Assembly: GCA_020064725.1 (NCBI GenBank)
Contig: JAGTWJ010000006.1
Span: 2,356,001 to 2,420,000, forward strand
Direction: 5' to 3'
DNA length: 64,000 nucleotides
Source of the DNA: Drechslerella dactyloides
Taxonomy: Eukaryota > Ascomycota > Orbiliomycetes > Orbiliales > Orbiliaceae
Below are positions 38,969 through 51,791 of this stretch, piece by piece (positions within the stretch are counted from its first letter, which is position 1; each line of letters opens with the position of its first letter). Under the pieces are notes generated by a model that worked only from the letters and a program-made list of their open reading frames with translations, was not told the origin of the DNA and did no database searches. A program made the position numbers and the translations under genes.

Positions 38969-40724
38969 ATGTACGTTGATGGGAAGAAATATGCATGTGA
39001 CGCTTGCGTCCGAGGGCATCGCGTGAGTGGGTGCAATCACAACGGTAAGTGCCCAGTTCTTCGGCCGGCGAGGTTGCCGGTTGTAGATTGGTTGTCAGCC
39101 GGTCTGCAGTCCTTTCTCTTCCCGTTGTCGATGGCGGCGAGGTGTGGTGTTGAGGTGTTGTCGGCGCCCAAGTCCGCTTCACTTCCTCGTGCGCCGGACA
39201 TCGCTCTTCATCGTCAGATCCCGTTCTGCTGAAGCGCGCCAGCTGACATCGCTATCGTCGAATAGACCGTCCGCTGCAAGAGATTGCAAAGAAAGGCCGC
39301 CCAGTATCGCAATGTCAACACTGTCGGAGTCTGAGGAAGTCGCGTTCGTCTCACGTCAAATGCGACTGCGGAGAGAAGACTAAGGGAGCCCCGAAACACC
39401 ACTATATCAACGAGAACGGGAAGCTCGTCGAGCTGGACGAGTCCAAAGGTGATACTTACTCGAGATCTCTCCGCTTCCTAAGGTTTTCGCTTACTGATAG
39501 ATACTCTTGGTCACGTTAACAGAAGGATCGCATTGCCAATGTCCTCACGGTGGTCGGTGCACGTGTTCCGTCAAGAAGGAGTACCTGGAGTGCGTCCCCG
39601 AGACGACCACCAGCACGCCAGGCTCGACGGCCTCAACATCCAGCGATGCGCCACGTGCGAAGCCGCGACTTCAATCGACACAGTCCGAAAGCAGCTTGAC
39701 CCGCTTCACTAATGGACACCACAAGGCCGTTCGGCATCACGCCCATGGAACTGCTCCGTACCATATCCCGGCCCACCACCACCACCCGGCGCCGAGCGAC
39801 AACTGTCACGAAAAGATCACTGATGTGGACCTATCATCCCGCCATGGACATATCATCATGCCATCTGACCCGGAAGATGTCCCGGCTGTGTTTCCAAGAT
39901 CCGGCTTGAGCAGACAGATAAAGTCCGAGAATGGTTCGCCATCGGTAGCATCCTCTGGATACCAGGATGGGGGCGAAACAGCATTGCCTCCTACCCTGAC
40001 CCGCAATATCTCGGATTTCAACCTACCCGGATCCCGAGGAGTGTTCGAATTATCGGTGCGAACAACAGACCTGCCGGCGTTCGACACTTTTGACACCCCC
40101 GACTACTCAGCTCACGACTTTTTCGTATCGGCGGTCGACTCCGAAGCAGGATTTCCATTCTCAACAAATTACAACCCTCCAAACTCGGCGACATGGCCTT
40201 ACGAGGGCAACCATGTGGAAAACTTCTGTGAGGTACCGCCTGGCCTTACCCGGTCCGTATCCGGAGACGATTCCGAGGTTGAGAACAACTGGGCTTACCC
40301 CACGCTCCCAAGCCCCGCACACAACATCACCCCTGGATACCTCAATGGGCCCTTTTCAGCGGAATCCTCCGACTTCTATGAATCAGACCACCACGACGGG
40401 CTGAGCACCGTCTCTTCGCGAGTGGGCCTAGCCAATATTGGAACCCTTCCAACTGCAGATCTCGGATCTATGGAAAGCTATCTCAACACTGCGTTTGACA
40501 GCAGTACTTTCAACTTGGGTGTCCAGGATGGTATGTCCCTGACCGATTTGGGCTTCGAGGATATCCGGTTTGAGGATGGCAAGACTCTTCCAACGGCTGA
40601 CATTGGACCCCTCTCCACGGCTCCAGAACGTAACTCGCAATTATTCGCTGACTCCGAGGTTCTCATGATGGTACCGGTTACAAGTCAAAATGTACCCATG
40701 CCACCGGACTTCGAAACCCGATAG
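38969..40724 (+). CDS. Copper-fist DNA-binding transcription factor
   Basis: Copper-responsive nuclear regulator of the Ace1/Cup2/Mac1/Haa1 class. Exons 38969-39044, 39266-39448 and 39523-40724 give 486 residues with consistent phases. The copper fist spans residues 1-65. It has the zinc ligands C10, C13, C22 and H24 (YACDACVRGHR, GCNH) and the minor-groove KGRP motif at about 35-38, followed by QCQHC and HVKCDCG. Exon 3 begins with a further Cys cluster (CQCPHGGRCTC) typical of the copper-binding segment. The remaining 380 residues are Ser/Thr/Pro/Asp-rich and acidic, consistent with an activation domain. They hold almost no cysteine, so the C-terminal Cys-rich boxes of Mac1/GRISEA-type factors are absent. 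That favours an Ace1- or Haa1-like role, but which one is inference. Intron 1 (221 nt) is long. The initiator Met is the conserved first residue of the fist, so the start is secure. Confidence 0.94.
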
Positions 40725-42415
40725 CACCGCCTGCATCAAGAGCGATACATTTGAACCCTGGGATTCTTCACGGTCCCGAAACCTTGACATGCCAATATTT
40801 TCTTTCAACGGGACTGGATCACTAAAAGTTCTTGCTTTCTACATGCCTATTCATTATTGCACTTATGTTTTTCATACAACCTCGTCCTAGTTACGAGATA
40901 GTTTCGTCCCTCCTTTTGTTGTTTCTGCGTACGGAGAAGAACCACCACCTTCGTTAGACCTTTTGATTTCTGATGGAAAGCACAAACTTTTTTGATTGAA
41001 TGTCTGCGTACCCGTTGTCCAAGCATACCTTGGGTTTTCCTTATCCACCAGCAACTTGCAAATTTTGCTGTCAGATGAATCATGTCTTTGGTGTAGCATT
41101 GCTGCCACAGTGTGTGCGATTCTGTTTAGATTACGATTCTTCCCATACTGGGTCTTTTGGAAGCGTCTTCTCTATTCTCCCCCGTTTCGCCTCTAGAAAT
41201 TCAATATCCGATGCGTGTGTGTTTCTTTACCTCACAATATTTTCCTGTATGCCCCCAACATTCACGGGCGGGGGCTGCACTGCACGCTTGTCATGTCTTT
41301 CATTGGAAGCCGAAGTTCACGTTACCGCCAACGCACGAGCGCGAACTATCGGCGAAACAATTTTGCGGGCCAAAAGGAGATACTAAGGGGAGAGCTCAAT
41401 TTCCAGCTTTTGTGATGATATCCATCATGCCTCGGTTTGTCCATTTGTCTGTTGTTTTTCTGAGCTATGGAGGTGGGGGGATGGAGTGTACCTTCTCATT
41501 AGGGGGATTTTGATAGTAGAGCTTACACGATGCCATCAGCTGCCATTGCCACCGCTTTGTGTGTGTGTTCATTCCCGCGCCTGCGTGGTTGTGCTTCGTC
41601 GTCGTCGTGTGCGCCTATGATTTGAAGTATCCCTAAGTCGTAGGGGTTTAACCCGTCCCTTGTCTGGAACGAACCACCACCACTGCCGGACCAACAACAT
41701 GACAACAGCTAACACTAATGCCGGAAAGCGAAGCGTCGACAAAGGCCCATCGATCGGTCAAACTCGGCGTTGCGCATGCTCCTCCCGCTAGCTAGCCGTT
41801 TCGGCGACCTCCATCCCAAAGAGCCACGGCCACCCATCTCCCCCCAAGTGTCATGCGCAGTCTGGTGCTCGCTTTATGTTCGTTCATTCCTTTTTCCGAA
41901 TTTTTGTCGCGCTTAACATTTTACACTTTTGCTTGTACACTATGCATGCTCGCTGTTTAGGCTTGCAGGTCACCCTGCACAGCTTGGGTATTTACTTGGT
42001 GGGCTTTCTCTTTTTCATAGATGCATTTTTTTATATTTTCGATACAATAGATAGGCGTTCGGGCGGGTTTTTTTTTTCAGTCTTTGGTGTTCTATCTTTG
42101 CTTTCAGGCACTTCCCAGGATCTCAGCCTTCGGATATCGAGAATGGACCGGAACAGTTGACGGTGTTTTCATCCTTGAATAGAGTCAACCACCCTGTACT
42201 GTTATTGCCAATTCACGAAAACGAGCCCTGGTCCGACATCCTAACCCGACATGTGCCGATGGCCTAGTTTGTAGCCCTCCATTAAGGCGAGATGTTCCGC
42301 TATCTTCCATACGGCACGCCATATATATTCCTTCCGTCCGTCTTCGTTCTCTAATAATTGAACATTTTATTGTAGTGTGGCCGCATTGTGACATGAGCCT
42401 AGATTATGAATCCAT

Positions 42416-42433
42416 CCTTCCTTCCTTCCTTCC
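42416..42433. repeat. CCTT microsatellite
   Basis: Four and a half perfect CCTT units. A reverse-complement counterpart (GGAA) lies 2.1 kb downstream. Confidence 0.9.
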
Positions 42434-43237
42434 ATTGAATCATCGTGATCCAATTTAATTTCTGGTCCGTCAGCCAATGCAACTAACCCGAAAGCCGAGG
42501 TCCCACATGATGCCTGGAACTCATCATGGGCCGGCCGAAGGTTCCCAAGCGATCGTACGCGTGCACACAGTACATCTCCCGTATGAAACATGCTCTGCAA
42601 AGAAATGATGCGATGTGACCAGAATTCAGGCGTTGAGGCCTCGCGGCCTCTCAACTCTCTGGTCGGCTACATGCTACATCCTTACCAGCCTTCTGGGCAT
42701 GCTTGCAAAGCGCAGGCAAGCAGGAGTGGGAGGAACCAAACCAGTTAATTCAATGACGCCCAGCACCCATACTCGAATTGGGACCCGGGTCACGATGACG
42801 GCCAGGAGTTCACGAAAAGTCTAGCCTGCTGCCTTCTGCTGTCCTAGTGCTGGACGCTAATGCACTGTCCTTGCTGCAACGTGCACCCTTATCGAATCGC
42901 GGAAGCTGCCGACCCCCAAGGAAGCTGTCAGCGAGCCACCTGGAAATGCATCGATGTCAGCTCCTCTCAGCTCTCTATAGCTAAGTAGCTACCCAGCCGG
43001 TTGGACAGGCCGAAGAGGGGAGTTCTGTGCTGTGAATGCTGAATCCTAGGCCTAATTCTCATACCGATATCAAGCTGGCGTTGGCCTTCGACTGGTCTTC
43101 CTGGGCTTAGTTGGTGGAAGTACGGGTATTACGTATGCAATGGTAGCAATCTACGCCCGTAATTTTGTGGTCCAGTATGAATACGCATGAATCGGGGAAG
43201 TTTTTCTTAATACGTGCCGTTCGGTCCTGGTTGACGC

Positions 43238-43253
43238 CTTGCAAGCTTGCAAG
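43238..43253. repeat. 16-bp perfect palindrome
   Basis: CTTGCAAGCTTGCAAG is identical to its reverse complement. A 12-bp relative (AGCTTGCAAGCT) occurs at 34539-34550. Possible protein-binding site; function unknown. Confidence 0.6.
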
Positions 43254-44517
43254 CCCACTCCACTCTTTCCTGGCCTATGGACACCACCCCGCTCACTTCG
43301 CTGCCAGAACCCCGCCTCGAGCCCTAAGGTTAGAAAAGCCTGATATCAATTGCAGAGCTCCTGACTAATGTCCAGAGGCCACGTCTAGTCGTCTTATTCG
43401 CGATATTGGGATGGTATTCACATTTCCTGTTAGCAGATTCAGCCAACATTCGATCAGATGATCCACGTTCGTTCATGACAGGAACTCCTCGGCGACGGCT
43501 CGAGCCCATGCCACTCGTCGAGACCTGCCCATCCTTCCATCCACCCACCCATCCATCCGGTCAACTGGCTGTCTGCCTGCCTGCCCACCTGCATGGATGT
43601 AGCAACGGAACAATATTCGGGTTGATGGCCCAGGCCTAACTACGCGACTCGGCATTGAAGGATGCGCAAAAGTCCCCACCCACAGACGCAAGTATCGGCC
43701 AGCTAGCCGGCCAACCAGCTGCGCTCTCAGGTCGCACAAGGCAGGTGGTTTGGGTGAGCCGACACGTTTTGGTATTCAGCATCAGCAGATCGTAGCCTTT
43801 TTAATGTGTCTACGAATGCTGGGATTCATGCGTTTACCGTCGGTCTAAGACTTTGCTCCGGTGGTTATGACGAGCTGGTGTCAACATTTCTTGTTTAAAC
43901 TGCCCGAGTTTTGTAGCACCTCAGCGTTGTCTAGCCGAGGCCAGGTAACTGCTTGCTTGACTGCACAGCTACATGTCATTCCTAGACATTTGCTGACTAG
44001 TGCCTCCAGAGACAGCAACGGGCGCCATTCGCATTTTCGAAACAACCAGAATCGATGGAGCGGGAGCGTCCCCGCTATGGCAAAGATAGACGCTACATAA
44101 TGCTGCCCATTTCGTCTGATGTCTGACCATAGACAGAGGTTTCGCCAGCGCTGCAACGTGAGATACACGTATACATGCTGATGGAGCTCTGTTCTAAATT
44201 GTGGTTTATCGATGATAATGCTGGAGACGACGCGATGTCGGCGCTGTATGACCAAAGGTTGTGGCCTGATAAACGTGGTTTTGACCGTTCGACAGGCGTC
44301 CCAACGTACCTGTGGTATTACGCTCTCACGGCATACCCTCGTCTCACTGCCTTTGCATGTAATTATATCTATCTGCCACCCCAGGGTTTCTTAGCTGAAT
44401 ACGGATATCTCTACGTTGGGGTTATTTGAACCCAGGCTTTCAAGACCACCTTAGTTGACAATCACTAATAGCGTCATGGTACTTTCGATCAAATCCCTGG
44501 AGATCCGAAGCAGGCGA

Positions 44518-44537
44518 GAAGGAAGGAAGGAAGGAAA
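44518..44537. repeat. GGAA microsatellite
   Basis: A run of about four GGAA units ending in an A-tract; the opposite orientation of the CCTT tract at 42416. Confidence 0.9.
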
Positions 44538-45000
44538 AAATAATCAAATTGGCTAGATATCATCTCCGGATCCTGGTATGCAAGAGTCAATAGCAAGCGA
44601 CGCTATCATTTTCGCCGATAATTGTCTGCGCAGCTGCCACCCAGGTTGCAGCGCGGAGGCTCGAGGGTATAATCCAATTAGAAGATTCTGCATATCTGCG
44701 GGACCCAGACTTGCATCGATACCACACCCTCATGTCGAGCATTTCGCTCGCTAAAACTGCAAGAGTGTTTTTCCAAATGCAATGCACCTTCGCAGACCTC
44801 CAATTGCAATTGCGCGATGCATCAGCACAGCCCTGCTGTCCTACAAAAGCTTGCCCTGAAAAAAGTAGTAAATGCCGCATACAAAAAAACAGGAGCCATC
44901 TGCCAGAGCGTCTCCTGGCTGTCGCTCGCCTTGATAACGTGCAGAAAGAGCCGAGTCGAACCAAGCCAGTGTTTGCCGGACCATTGGGTCGACTGGCAAG

Positions 45001-48000
45001 CTCCGAACTGTACAAATGCTTTACATCACGCGCTGCAGGACGGCATTTTTGCATGCAGCGCGCAATTTAAATTTACTTTTATTTTGTGATTTAGTATTGA
45101 AATCCTTTGCTCCAAGATCTGGAAGACACGTCGCCTATCGCAAGATATCTCTGCAGATAATATAATTCTCAACCAACAGGGCCCTTGGCCAGCGGGCAGG
45201 CCTCGATATGGCCATGGCGTGCTGAGATGGCCAGATATATACGGCGGAGCTAGCTTATCCGCGACCGCGGCGGGGGCCCGATGTGTTGTCCCGATCGCGA
45301 TATAGGCGATACGGTTGTCGGCAACTAGCATCGAGGCTAACGTGTAGGCAGCTTCGGCTCCTCCACGAATGATGGAACAAATGCGAGTGTTTTCCCGCTT
45401 TATCTGCTGCTTCGCTTTTGCGCGCATTATCGACGGCCTGTCACGTCTGAAGGTGGCTATAATTCGAGCCACTTATCGTATTGTACTTTCGTAGGCAGTT
45501 GCAGCCTTGCACCCTGCGTCGACCGTCAGGGTTTTCTGTCGGCAAGCGCGGGACAGGAATATTCGATACGATGGATCGTTATTAACAGTGGAAGGGCCCT
45601 GTAAGTTACTTCTCCGAGAAGTGTGTGTAGTTGAAAATGGTGTCAATGTGCGGAAATCTCTCAATTTGGGTATCAACTTATATATTCGTCGGATGCATTC
45701 GTGTCGAAGTACGTATCCTTGAGCAGAGTATGTATCTTTTACAAACCCTTATAGAGTATACATCGCATTTGTGCAATTTACGAATATTGTTTCTACTGGC
45801 CCCGGCTCTCTCGGTCGATACGAAGCACGAGGTTACGTTTCTAATCGAAGACCTTTCTCCCTGCTAATGATATGTAAGTTCTATACTGATACGTACATGC
45901 ACTTACGTTAGGGCCAACGATATTCGAATCCGGTATCTCCCGATTTGTCTGTATCGCCATGGTGGTAAAACGCTTCAATGATCTGATTAGCTAAACGTTT
46001 GAAAGTATCCTGGCAAAGAGTAGATAATGACAAAGTCATGTAATGTTGCGGGCCTTCCCTCCTCTCAAGCATCTTGATAGAATGAATTTTTCTTATATAT
46101 ATAGTGAACCCTTGGTTCGTACAAGCTATCGTCATATATATGCCAGTCTCTGACAGCTCAATTTGAGATAGTACGCCTACCGCTAGTGAGAGACCTGGAC
46201 CTAGTTGTTTCGTTTATCGGGCGGTTTCACCGATACAAGGCGACCCCGGATTCTTGTAGAATGTTCTTAGTAGCTCATGTGGATGATCCCGCGTTAGATG
46301 TTGTTTTGTCAGCGCCAGGGAATTGATTTGTGACGTTTACATATTAGAGTAATCGTCAACCGCCGGGTACACGAGATCCGAAAAACTTTTCGAGGGTGAA
46401 ACAATCAAAAACATGAAGATTAGTATTACTGCTATATGGGCGCCTACGTAGCTATCAGGTCCCGGTCTGATAAAGGTTATAGTATGATAGGATCATACTT
46501 GCCCTTCGCCAGGGCGCGGAGCATCAATGCTGACTGTCTACGACTGGTGATAATATTCACAGCCTGTCCCGAATCACCTCGAAGCATCGGGCAATAAATT
46601 ACGTATTATCCGCATATGTCATTTCCTTGATCCGTTATATGTCTCAAGATATCAGTGCATCGCTCGAAAGAGCAGAGGCCCATTTGTAACCTTTCGTGAA
46701 CCTAGAGTTGGTTGACTCGAATCGTGAGGACCGGGCCTCACAGTAGATGCGTGAACACTGACATAAAGAAATGTGTTAGCTTCGAAAATGCAACATTTGG
46801 ACCTCTCGACACTAGCAAAGTCTTAGCTCGCTGCAAACTAGTCTGCCAGCTTTACCCTTGCGCGTTGCTCGGAGAAATCCATGCCAGCATCTTGTCTTCT
46901 CCTTCTCCTTCACATCAAACTTTTCGAACCTTGCAGGCGCAGGGAAGTGACAAATGCTTCACCCGGTTCCGGAATCCGGCCGGTTCCATGACCTAATTCG
47001 AGCTCCTCCTAAGATCGATTCAAGAATTTCCTGACTGTCTTTTCAGTTACAGTTCTACTACTGTTACACTACATGCATTACAATCGATGCTACATATGAT
47101 GCGCATGATACGCATGCTCAGTGTACCAAGCCCTAAAGATCGCTCTGGGGTTGAAAAAAAGCATATCATATCAATTTACGGAACATTCCTTGTAGCCAAA
47201 TACAGGCCTCATGCATGCATGGCCATGACCACGATCTCGAGACGATATACCGCCCGGACCAGGTGTCAAAGCACTCAGCCTGCATGTACCGCCTCTCCTC
47301 TTAATCTTGCACTGTCTAGTAACCCATGCATGCTTCTCCAGCTGTTTTCTCCAGCTGTTCCGTCCTGCCCCTCCACCTCTGAACTCCGAAGTCTCCCCAG
47401 CTTCGGTGGCGCCATGAATCCTAAAATTGACAGCGGCTGGAATTAGCCTGTGCTGTCTCCCTGTTCGACCCCGTCTTCTCCACCAACTTTCGCCGGTCGT
47501 GAGCGTGCCGTACACGATGCACCCTGGATTTGCTGTCTTTGAAGAACCGGTTCTCTACTTGTTATCCTCTAGTTACCCGTGCGGCACGGACCTGTACTTT
47601 TGTATACACTGATTCAGCGGGTCTGTCAAATCCAAATTGTTTGACATGCTGCTGATACGACGGCCCAAGCCTAAACCTTGAATGCAAATGAAATTCTGCA
47701 ACCCGTTCGTGAATCTGCAGCCGCGACCGAGGACTGAATAGTCCATGCTGTTGCCATAGCCCAGTTGCGTCGCATATGACCCGTATTCGCCAAATGTTCC
47801 CGCGAATCAAAGCCGTGCGGATGGAACGTGAATGAAGGATTACCCAACCGTTCCGTCCTGGATCACCCGAAACCGGTACTAAATCACACAAGACGAAACC
47901 AATTTCACCTAGATAATGTTATTAACTCTGGTCGATTTACGTCCTCTGGCTGCACCGCCTGACCCTCCTGACACTGTGCCCGCAGACGTGATTGATCGCT

Positions 48001-49181
48001 CCGTACGCCTTCGCCTTTGACGGTGCGCCACCAAAACTGTATCACAGTCTCAGGCGACCATATAGTTTTCAAAGACTTGTGAATCAACGCGCATGGAATA
48101 ATTTTACCGTCGGTGCGCCGGCGCGTAAGCCCGGATAAACTCTGGTTGTACATGTACCAAGCTCTCAGCAGGATTATAGCTGGGAAGATGTATTAAGTAC
48201 CACTTTCAACAGCCCCATCACCCATCCCAGGACTTTTCTCGGGTCTCTCCATCGGACTTGGTAGGTGGGTAAAAGAGCCACCAGCCGTGTGTCGTCGCGC
48301 CGTTTCGTGGTCATGAACTTAGGCTCGGGATTTGCAACACCAGTGTACTTCGTACAGCCTCCGGAATTACTCGTCGTACAAAAGGGATAGTTTGCTGTGA
48401 TATAATATCCTAGCCGGTTCGAATTAACTAGCAAAGCCAGCTTCAATTTTCTTATTCTACTCGTTCTTGTCCCCGGGATTGTCGATGGCCGTGGAGAATG
48501 CTAGTCAAAGCATGAAGGTGTGGATCACGGAGAGGGAAAGTGGAGAAGGGGTCCGGCATCAATTAATTGGATGGCAACATTCATGGGCGGATCAATCGAT
48601 TGGAGGAATGGCTATCTGTGGGGAGCTGATCACGGACGCGTGAATTCATGCAGCCTGTGCTGGACCATGCCAGGTGCTCATGCGTCTTCAATCGACGGGT
48701 GGAGATCCCGAGCTGAAGGACTAGCTTGGGCTACTTCTCGTCTGCTCGTGTTAATTGAACTAGCTAGGTTTGCCTGTGGGAGATGCCGCTCTCCCAGAAC
48801 TGAACTTTAATAACGAAAACGTGCCGTGTTGTGACAGCTTGGTGATCCTGGCCAGATACTGGTCATTGTATTTGGCCCTTTCCCGACAGGTAGATTCCTT
48901 TACTAATTGTCGATAGAAGCTTAAACGCGATGCTTTGATCACGTAGCCATCAGATGAGAACGTGGATTTGAAGACGCATACACCGGGTATCTCCGTTTTT
49001 CTATCTATCCATTCCAACACCCGATTTGCAAACGTGCGAGAATTCTGTCATGAGTGAAACCCCAGCTGATTGAACGCCGTGCAACTTGAACCCGATATAC
49101 TCGTCGCAAACATGAAAGTAGATACAAGGAAGAATCTCAAAAGCGTGCAAGTCTCTCCAAGGCCGTAATGCGCCGTATGAT
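45001..49181. other. Gene-free region between convergent gene ends
   Basis: It lies between the copper-fist gene and the 3' end of the Yrb30-like gene, so no promoter of either is expected here. Open frames of 100-150 residues (such as 45026-45472 minus and 47087-47446 plus) overlap others and carry no known motif. A short direct repeat TTCTCCAGCTG lies near 47334-47356. Nothing else was recognised. Confidence 0.5.
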
Positions 49182-51791
49182 CTATTGTTGTTTCATCTGC
49201 CCGCCAATATCGTTTGTACCGTCTACGGAAGCCGGGGACGAGCTTCGTACCTCGTTCTTCAATCGTGACTGTGGCCCGCGTACTGGCTGATACTTAGGAG
49301 CAGGGTCGGGTGAGGATAACGCCATCGGGGAAAACATCATCGGAGATGTCCCGTATGTGCCCCAGCTGGATCGGTTACTTGATTGCTTCGCGGGTGTAGA
49401 CGCAAATGCAGGGCTCCTCATCGAGGACTTGCTGGAGTCTGATGGGGAAGACATGCTTTGGAATGGGTTGGCGAGTTGGTTGTGCTGTTGCTGCTGTTGC
49501 TGCTGCTGATGCTGATGCACGAATGGAAGCGTCCGTGGCGGCACTCGGCTAGGCGAGTCCTCCTGCATCCACGATTGATCGTCGTCGTCGTCCTGGAAGC
49601 TGTCGTCATCAAGAGGGGTCCCGCCTCGTTCCAGACGACTGCGGAAGGCGGCTGCTTGCCCGAGAATTGTGACGTTGGGGTCAATCTCAACTCCGCGACG
49701 GGGAACAGCCGGCGTTCCGAACGGGTCAAAGCCAATCTTCTTCTTTGCTGCAACACGCTCCCTCCTCCGTCCCTTCTCATCACTGTAGGCATCTGATAAG
49801 AACATGTTCAGCAGCTCGTCGTGTACGAACAGATGCGAAGTCTGCTGATAGTTCTGGAGGCCCGCGAGCCGAAGGAGACATTCAAGAAGCGATAGAGAAA
49901 GTAACCTCGGATCCGAAAGTGTCGAGATCGTGCCAGAATTCGTATTGAACTCTTCCTTTACAACTGCGTCCGGCTTCTTGACCGAGACGGTAGTCGGGTG
50001 ACTTGCTGGCGGAGTGGTCTGTTTCCCTCCCAGCAGGCTCGAAAGACCTGGGATCAGAGATGCGATGGTATAGGAGGGCTCCGGCCGCTGCTCTTTACCA
50101 TCGGAAGTCACCGATTCGTCTTCCTCATCCTCGTCGTCTTCGTCTTCGAGAGGCTCCTGCCAGATCTCCAGCGCGAGCCATTCCTTGTCGAGGTGGTCTG
50201 GGAACTCTGTCTTCTTTGAATCGGTTTCTGAGTGATATGACGTATTGTATTCTATCAGACTCTGGTTTGCATGGGTGGAGTGGCCATCGACTTCCGATAG
50301 ATCATCATCATCGCGTTCGTAACGTCCTATTCTGTCTAACAGTCGGCGCGGAGGATCTGCTTCCGGATTTCTCTTCAGAAGAAGGACTGGCGTAACAGCA
50401 TCTATGCCGAGTAGCTTCCCAGAATTGGTATAAAATATTTTCGAGATCTATGTACCTCTTATTAGCTTTGATATCCCGTATCTGATACGAATCTGGCGTA
50501 GAATTACCTGATGTATTGGTACGCTGAGCTGGCGGCCAGCGTTAGGTACGTCGTCGAACGGTTCTCCCTTTTCCTCGTGCACCCGCCCATCGTCGAGATC
50601 TTCGATGATACGGAGTTCATATGCGAACTCATCAGCTTTCTCTGCGCCTCGCATGTAAGTCTCCGCGCCGAGTTCGTTATGGGCTTCACTACCGCCATAA
50701 TGTAGCGGCACTCTTAAGATCTTCACTTTGCACTTATACGCGACTTCCTGCCAGGTAAACTCCTCGACCTTGGGCCCCGTTCGATGCGCGTGTCCAGCGA
50801 ATAGCTGATAGAGCGTCAACGTGAACGCCGATCCAACCTGCCGTTCCTGGAAGGGATTCTGCGCATAGAGCTGGTCTGCGACGGACAGTATCGTGGATGC
50901 TTGAAGGAGGCGAGATGGTGATACACTTTGGGGCATTGTAGTAGAAAGTGATGCCCCAGATGCCGTGACAGACAGTGATATCAACGGCACAGCCTACTCT
51001 ATGGCGTTAGTGAGGTTTAAATTGAAGAAGGGGTGTGGCGCGTACATCCTCTATCCGCTTCGTCAGGTCTTTGATCTCCGCGATAATCATCTTCGCAGTA
51101 CTCTGGTCATGCTGGCCTTTCTTCTTGGTTGATTTGAGCTTTTCCTCCGTGTCTGCCGCGCTAGATATCCTGACTCCGAGATTTTCGATGTCCTCCCGGA
51201 GGCTCTTTGTTAAGGCCATTGCTGATTCAAGGGATGTGTTTCCTCGAGCTGCTCTGGCTCTCATATTAGCTATGACTCGCCACGCGAAAACTCGGGAAAC
51301 CTACAGAATCTCAACTAGATCAATCGCCGGTGAGATGATCTATCTCAGCTGTAGCATCAGCATTAGTCCAGCATTCTATGATTAATCGTAGCTCTACGGA
51401 CCTTTATCTTGGTGTCTAGTCTGTCCTTCAGCATCATGATCTCCGCTCGTTCGCTCCCCCGTATCGTCTGTAGCTAGTCGTTAGAGCAGTCTAGTGGGAT
51501 GTGTCGGTGCGTGGTGGACTAACGCGTATGTAGCGGGTACATTGTCCGATTGCGAAGCTGCTCGCGACGCCTATGCCGGAGCTACGTCATAGATCGTGCA
51601 TTGTTAATACAAGAACTTTACGAGACAGCATCCTTGCTTCCGTATGGCTTTTCGCGACCCGGGGGGCTTACCGTATGGCAAAGGTAACCGTTTGCGACGC
51701 GATCTGACATGATGGACTCTGGATTAGCTCACAGATTTCGAGATAGCGATGTTCTGAGCTTGTTACCCACCTTCGCTAAAAGATCGTCCAT
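49182..51791 (-). CDS. YRB30: Yrb30-like RanGTP-binding protein
   Basis: Binds RanGTP and links to nuclear transport; matches the fungal RanGTP-binding protein family (Yrb30). I resolve eight exons: 51791-51771, 51703-51672, 51581-51524, 51467-51402, 51339-51305, 51253-51046, 50993-50508 and 50447-49182, giving 723 residues with every phase consistent. The five 5' exons are only 21-66 nt. The protein starts MDDLLAK, then SGIGVASSFAIGQ, GSERAEIMMLKDRLD, IISPAIDLVEILAARGNTSLE and VTASGASLSTTMPQSVSPSR, all blocks expected at the N-terminus of this family. The central conserved region includes FTLTLYQLFAGH and YELRIIEDLDDGRVH. The C-terminal 300 residues are Ser/Pro/Gln-rich and acidic, with a Gln run. 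Donors are GTGGGT, GTAAGC, GTTAGT, GTCCGT, GTAGGT, GTACGC and GTAATT; GTCCGT is weak. The family call is firm; the weak-donor junction is supported by protein continuity. Confidence 0.92.

Larger units (their letters stand above)
40725..45000. other. Gene-free region downstream of copper-fist gene
   Basis: The first 1-1.5 kb is T-rich on the plus strand and probably includes a 3' untranslated region. Beyond it there is no supportable gene. Contents: a CCTT microsatellite (42416-42433), a 16-bp palindrome (43238-43253), CATC/CTGCC-rich patches near 43530-43600 and a GGAA microsatellite (44518-44537). Confidence 0.5.

Noticed and set aside
44931..44975. Minus-strand GGTTCGACTCG resembling a tRNA B box
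   Set aside because: The flanking bases do not pair as a T-stem and no A box is found at the right distance.
45925..45950. TTCGAATCC resembling a tRNA T-loop
   Set aside because: No matching T-stem, anticodon arm or acceptor stem around it; other TTCGA sites checked by eye also failed.
22263..49181. CRISPR arrays, rRNA genes or intact transposons
   Set aside because: No regularly spaced repeats, rRNA-like blocks, reverse-transcriptase or transposase motifs, or long terminal repeats were visible by eye; diverged relics cannot be excluded without a search.
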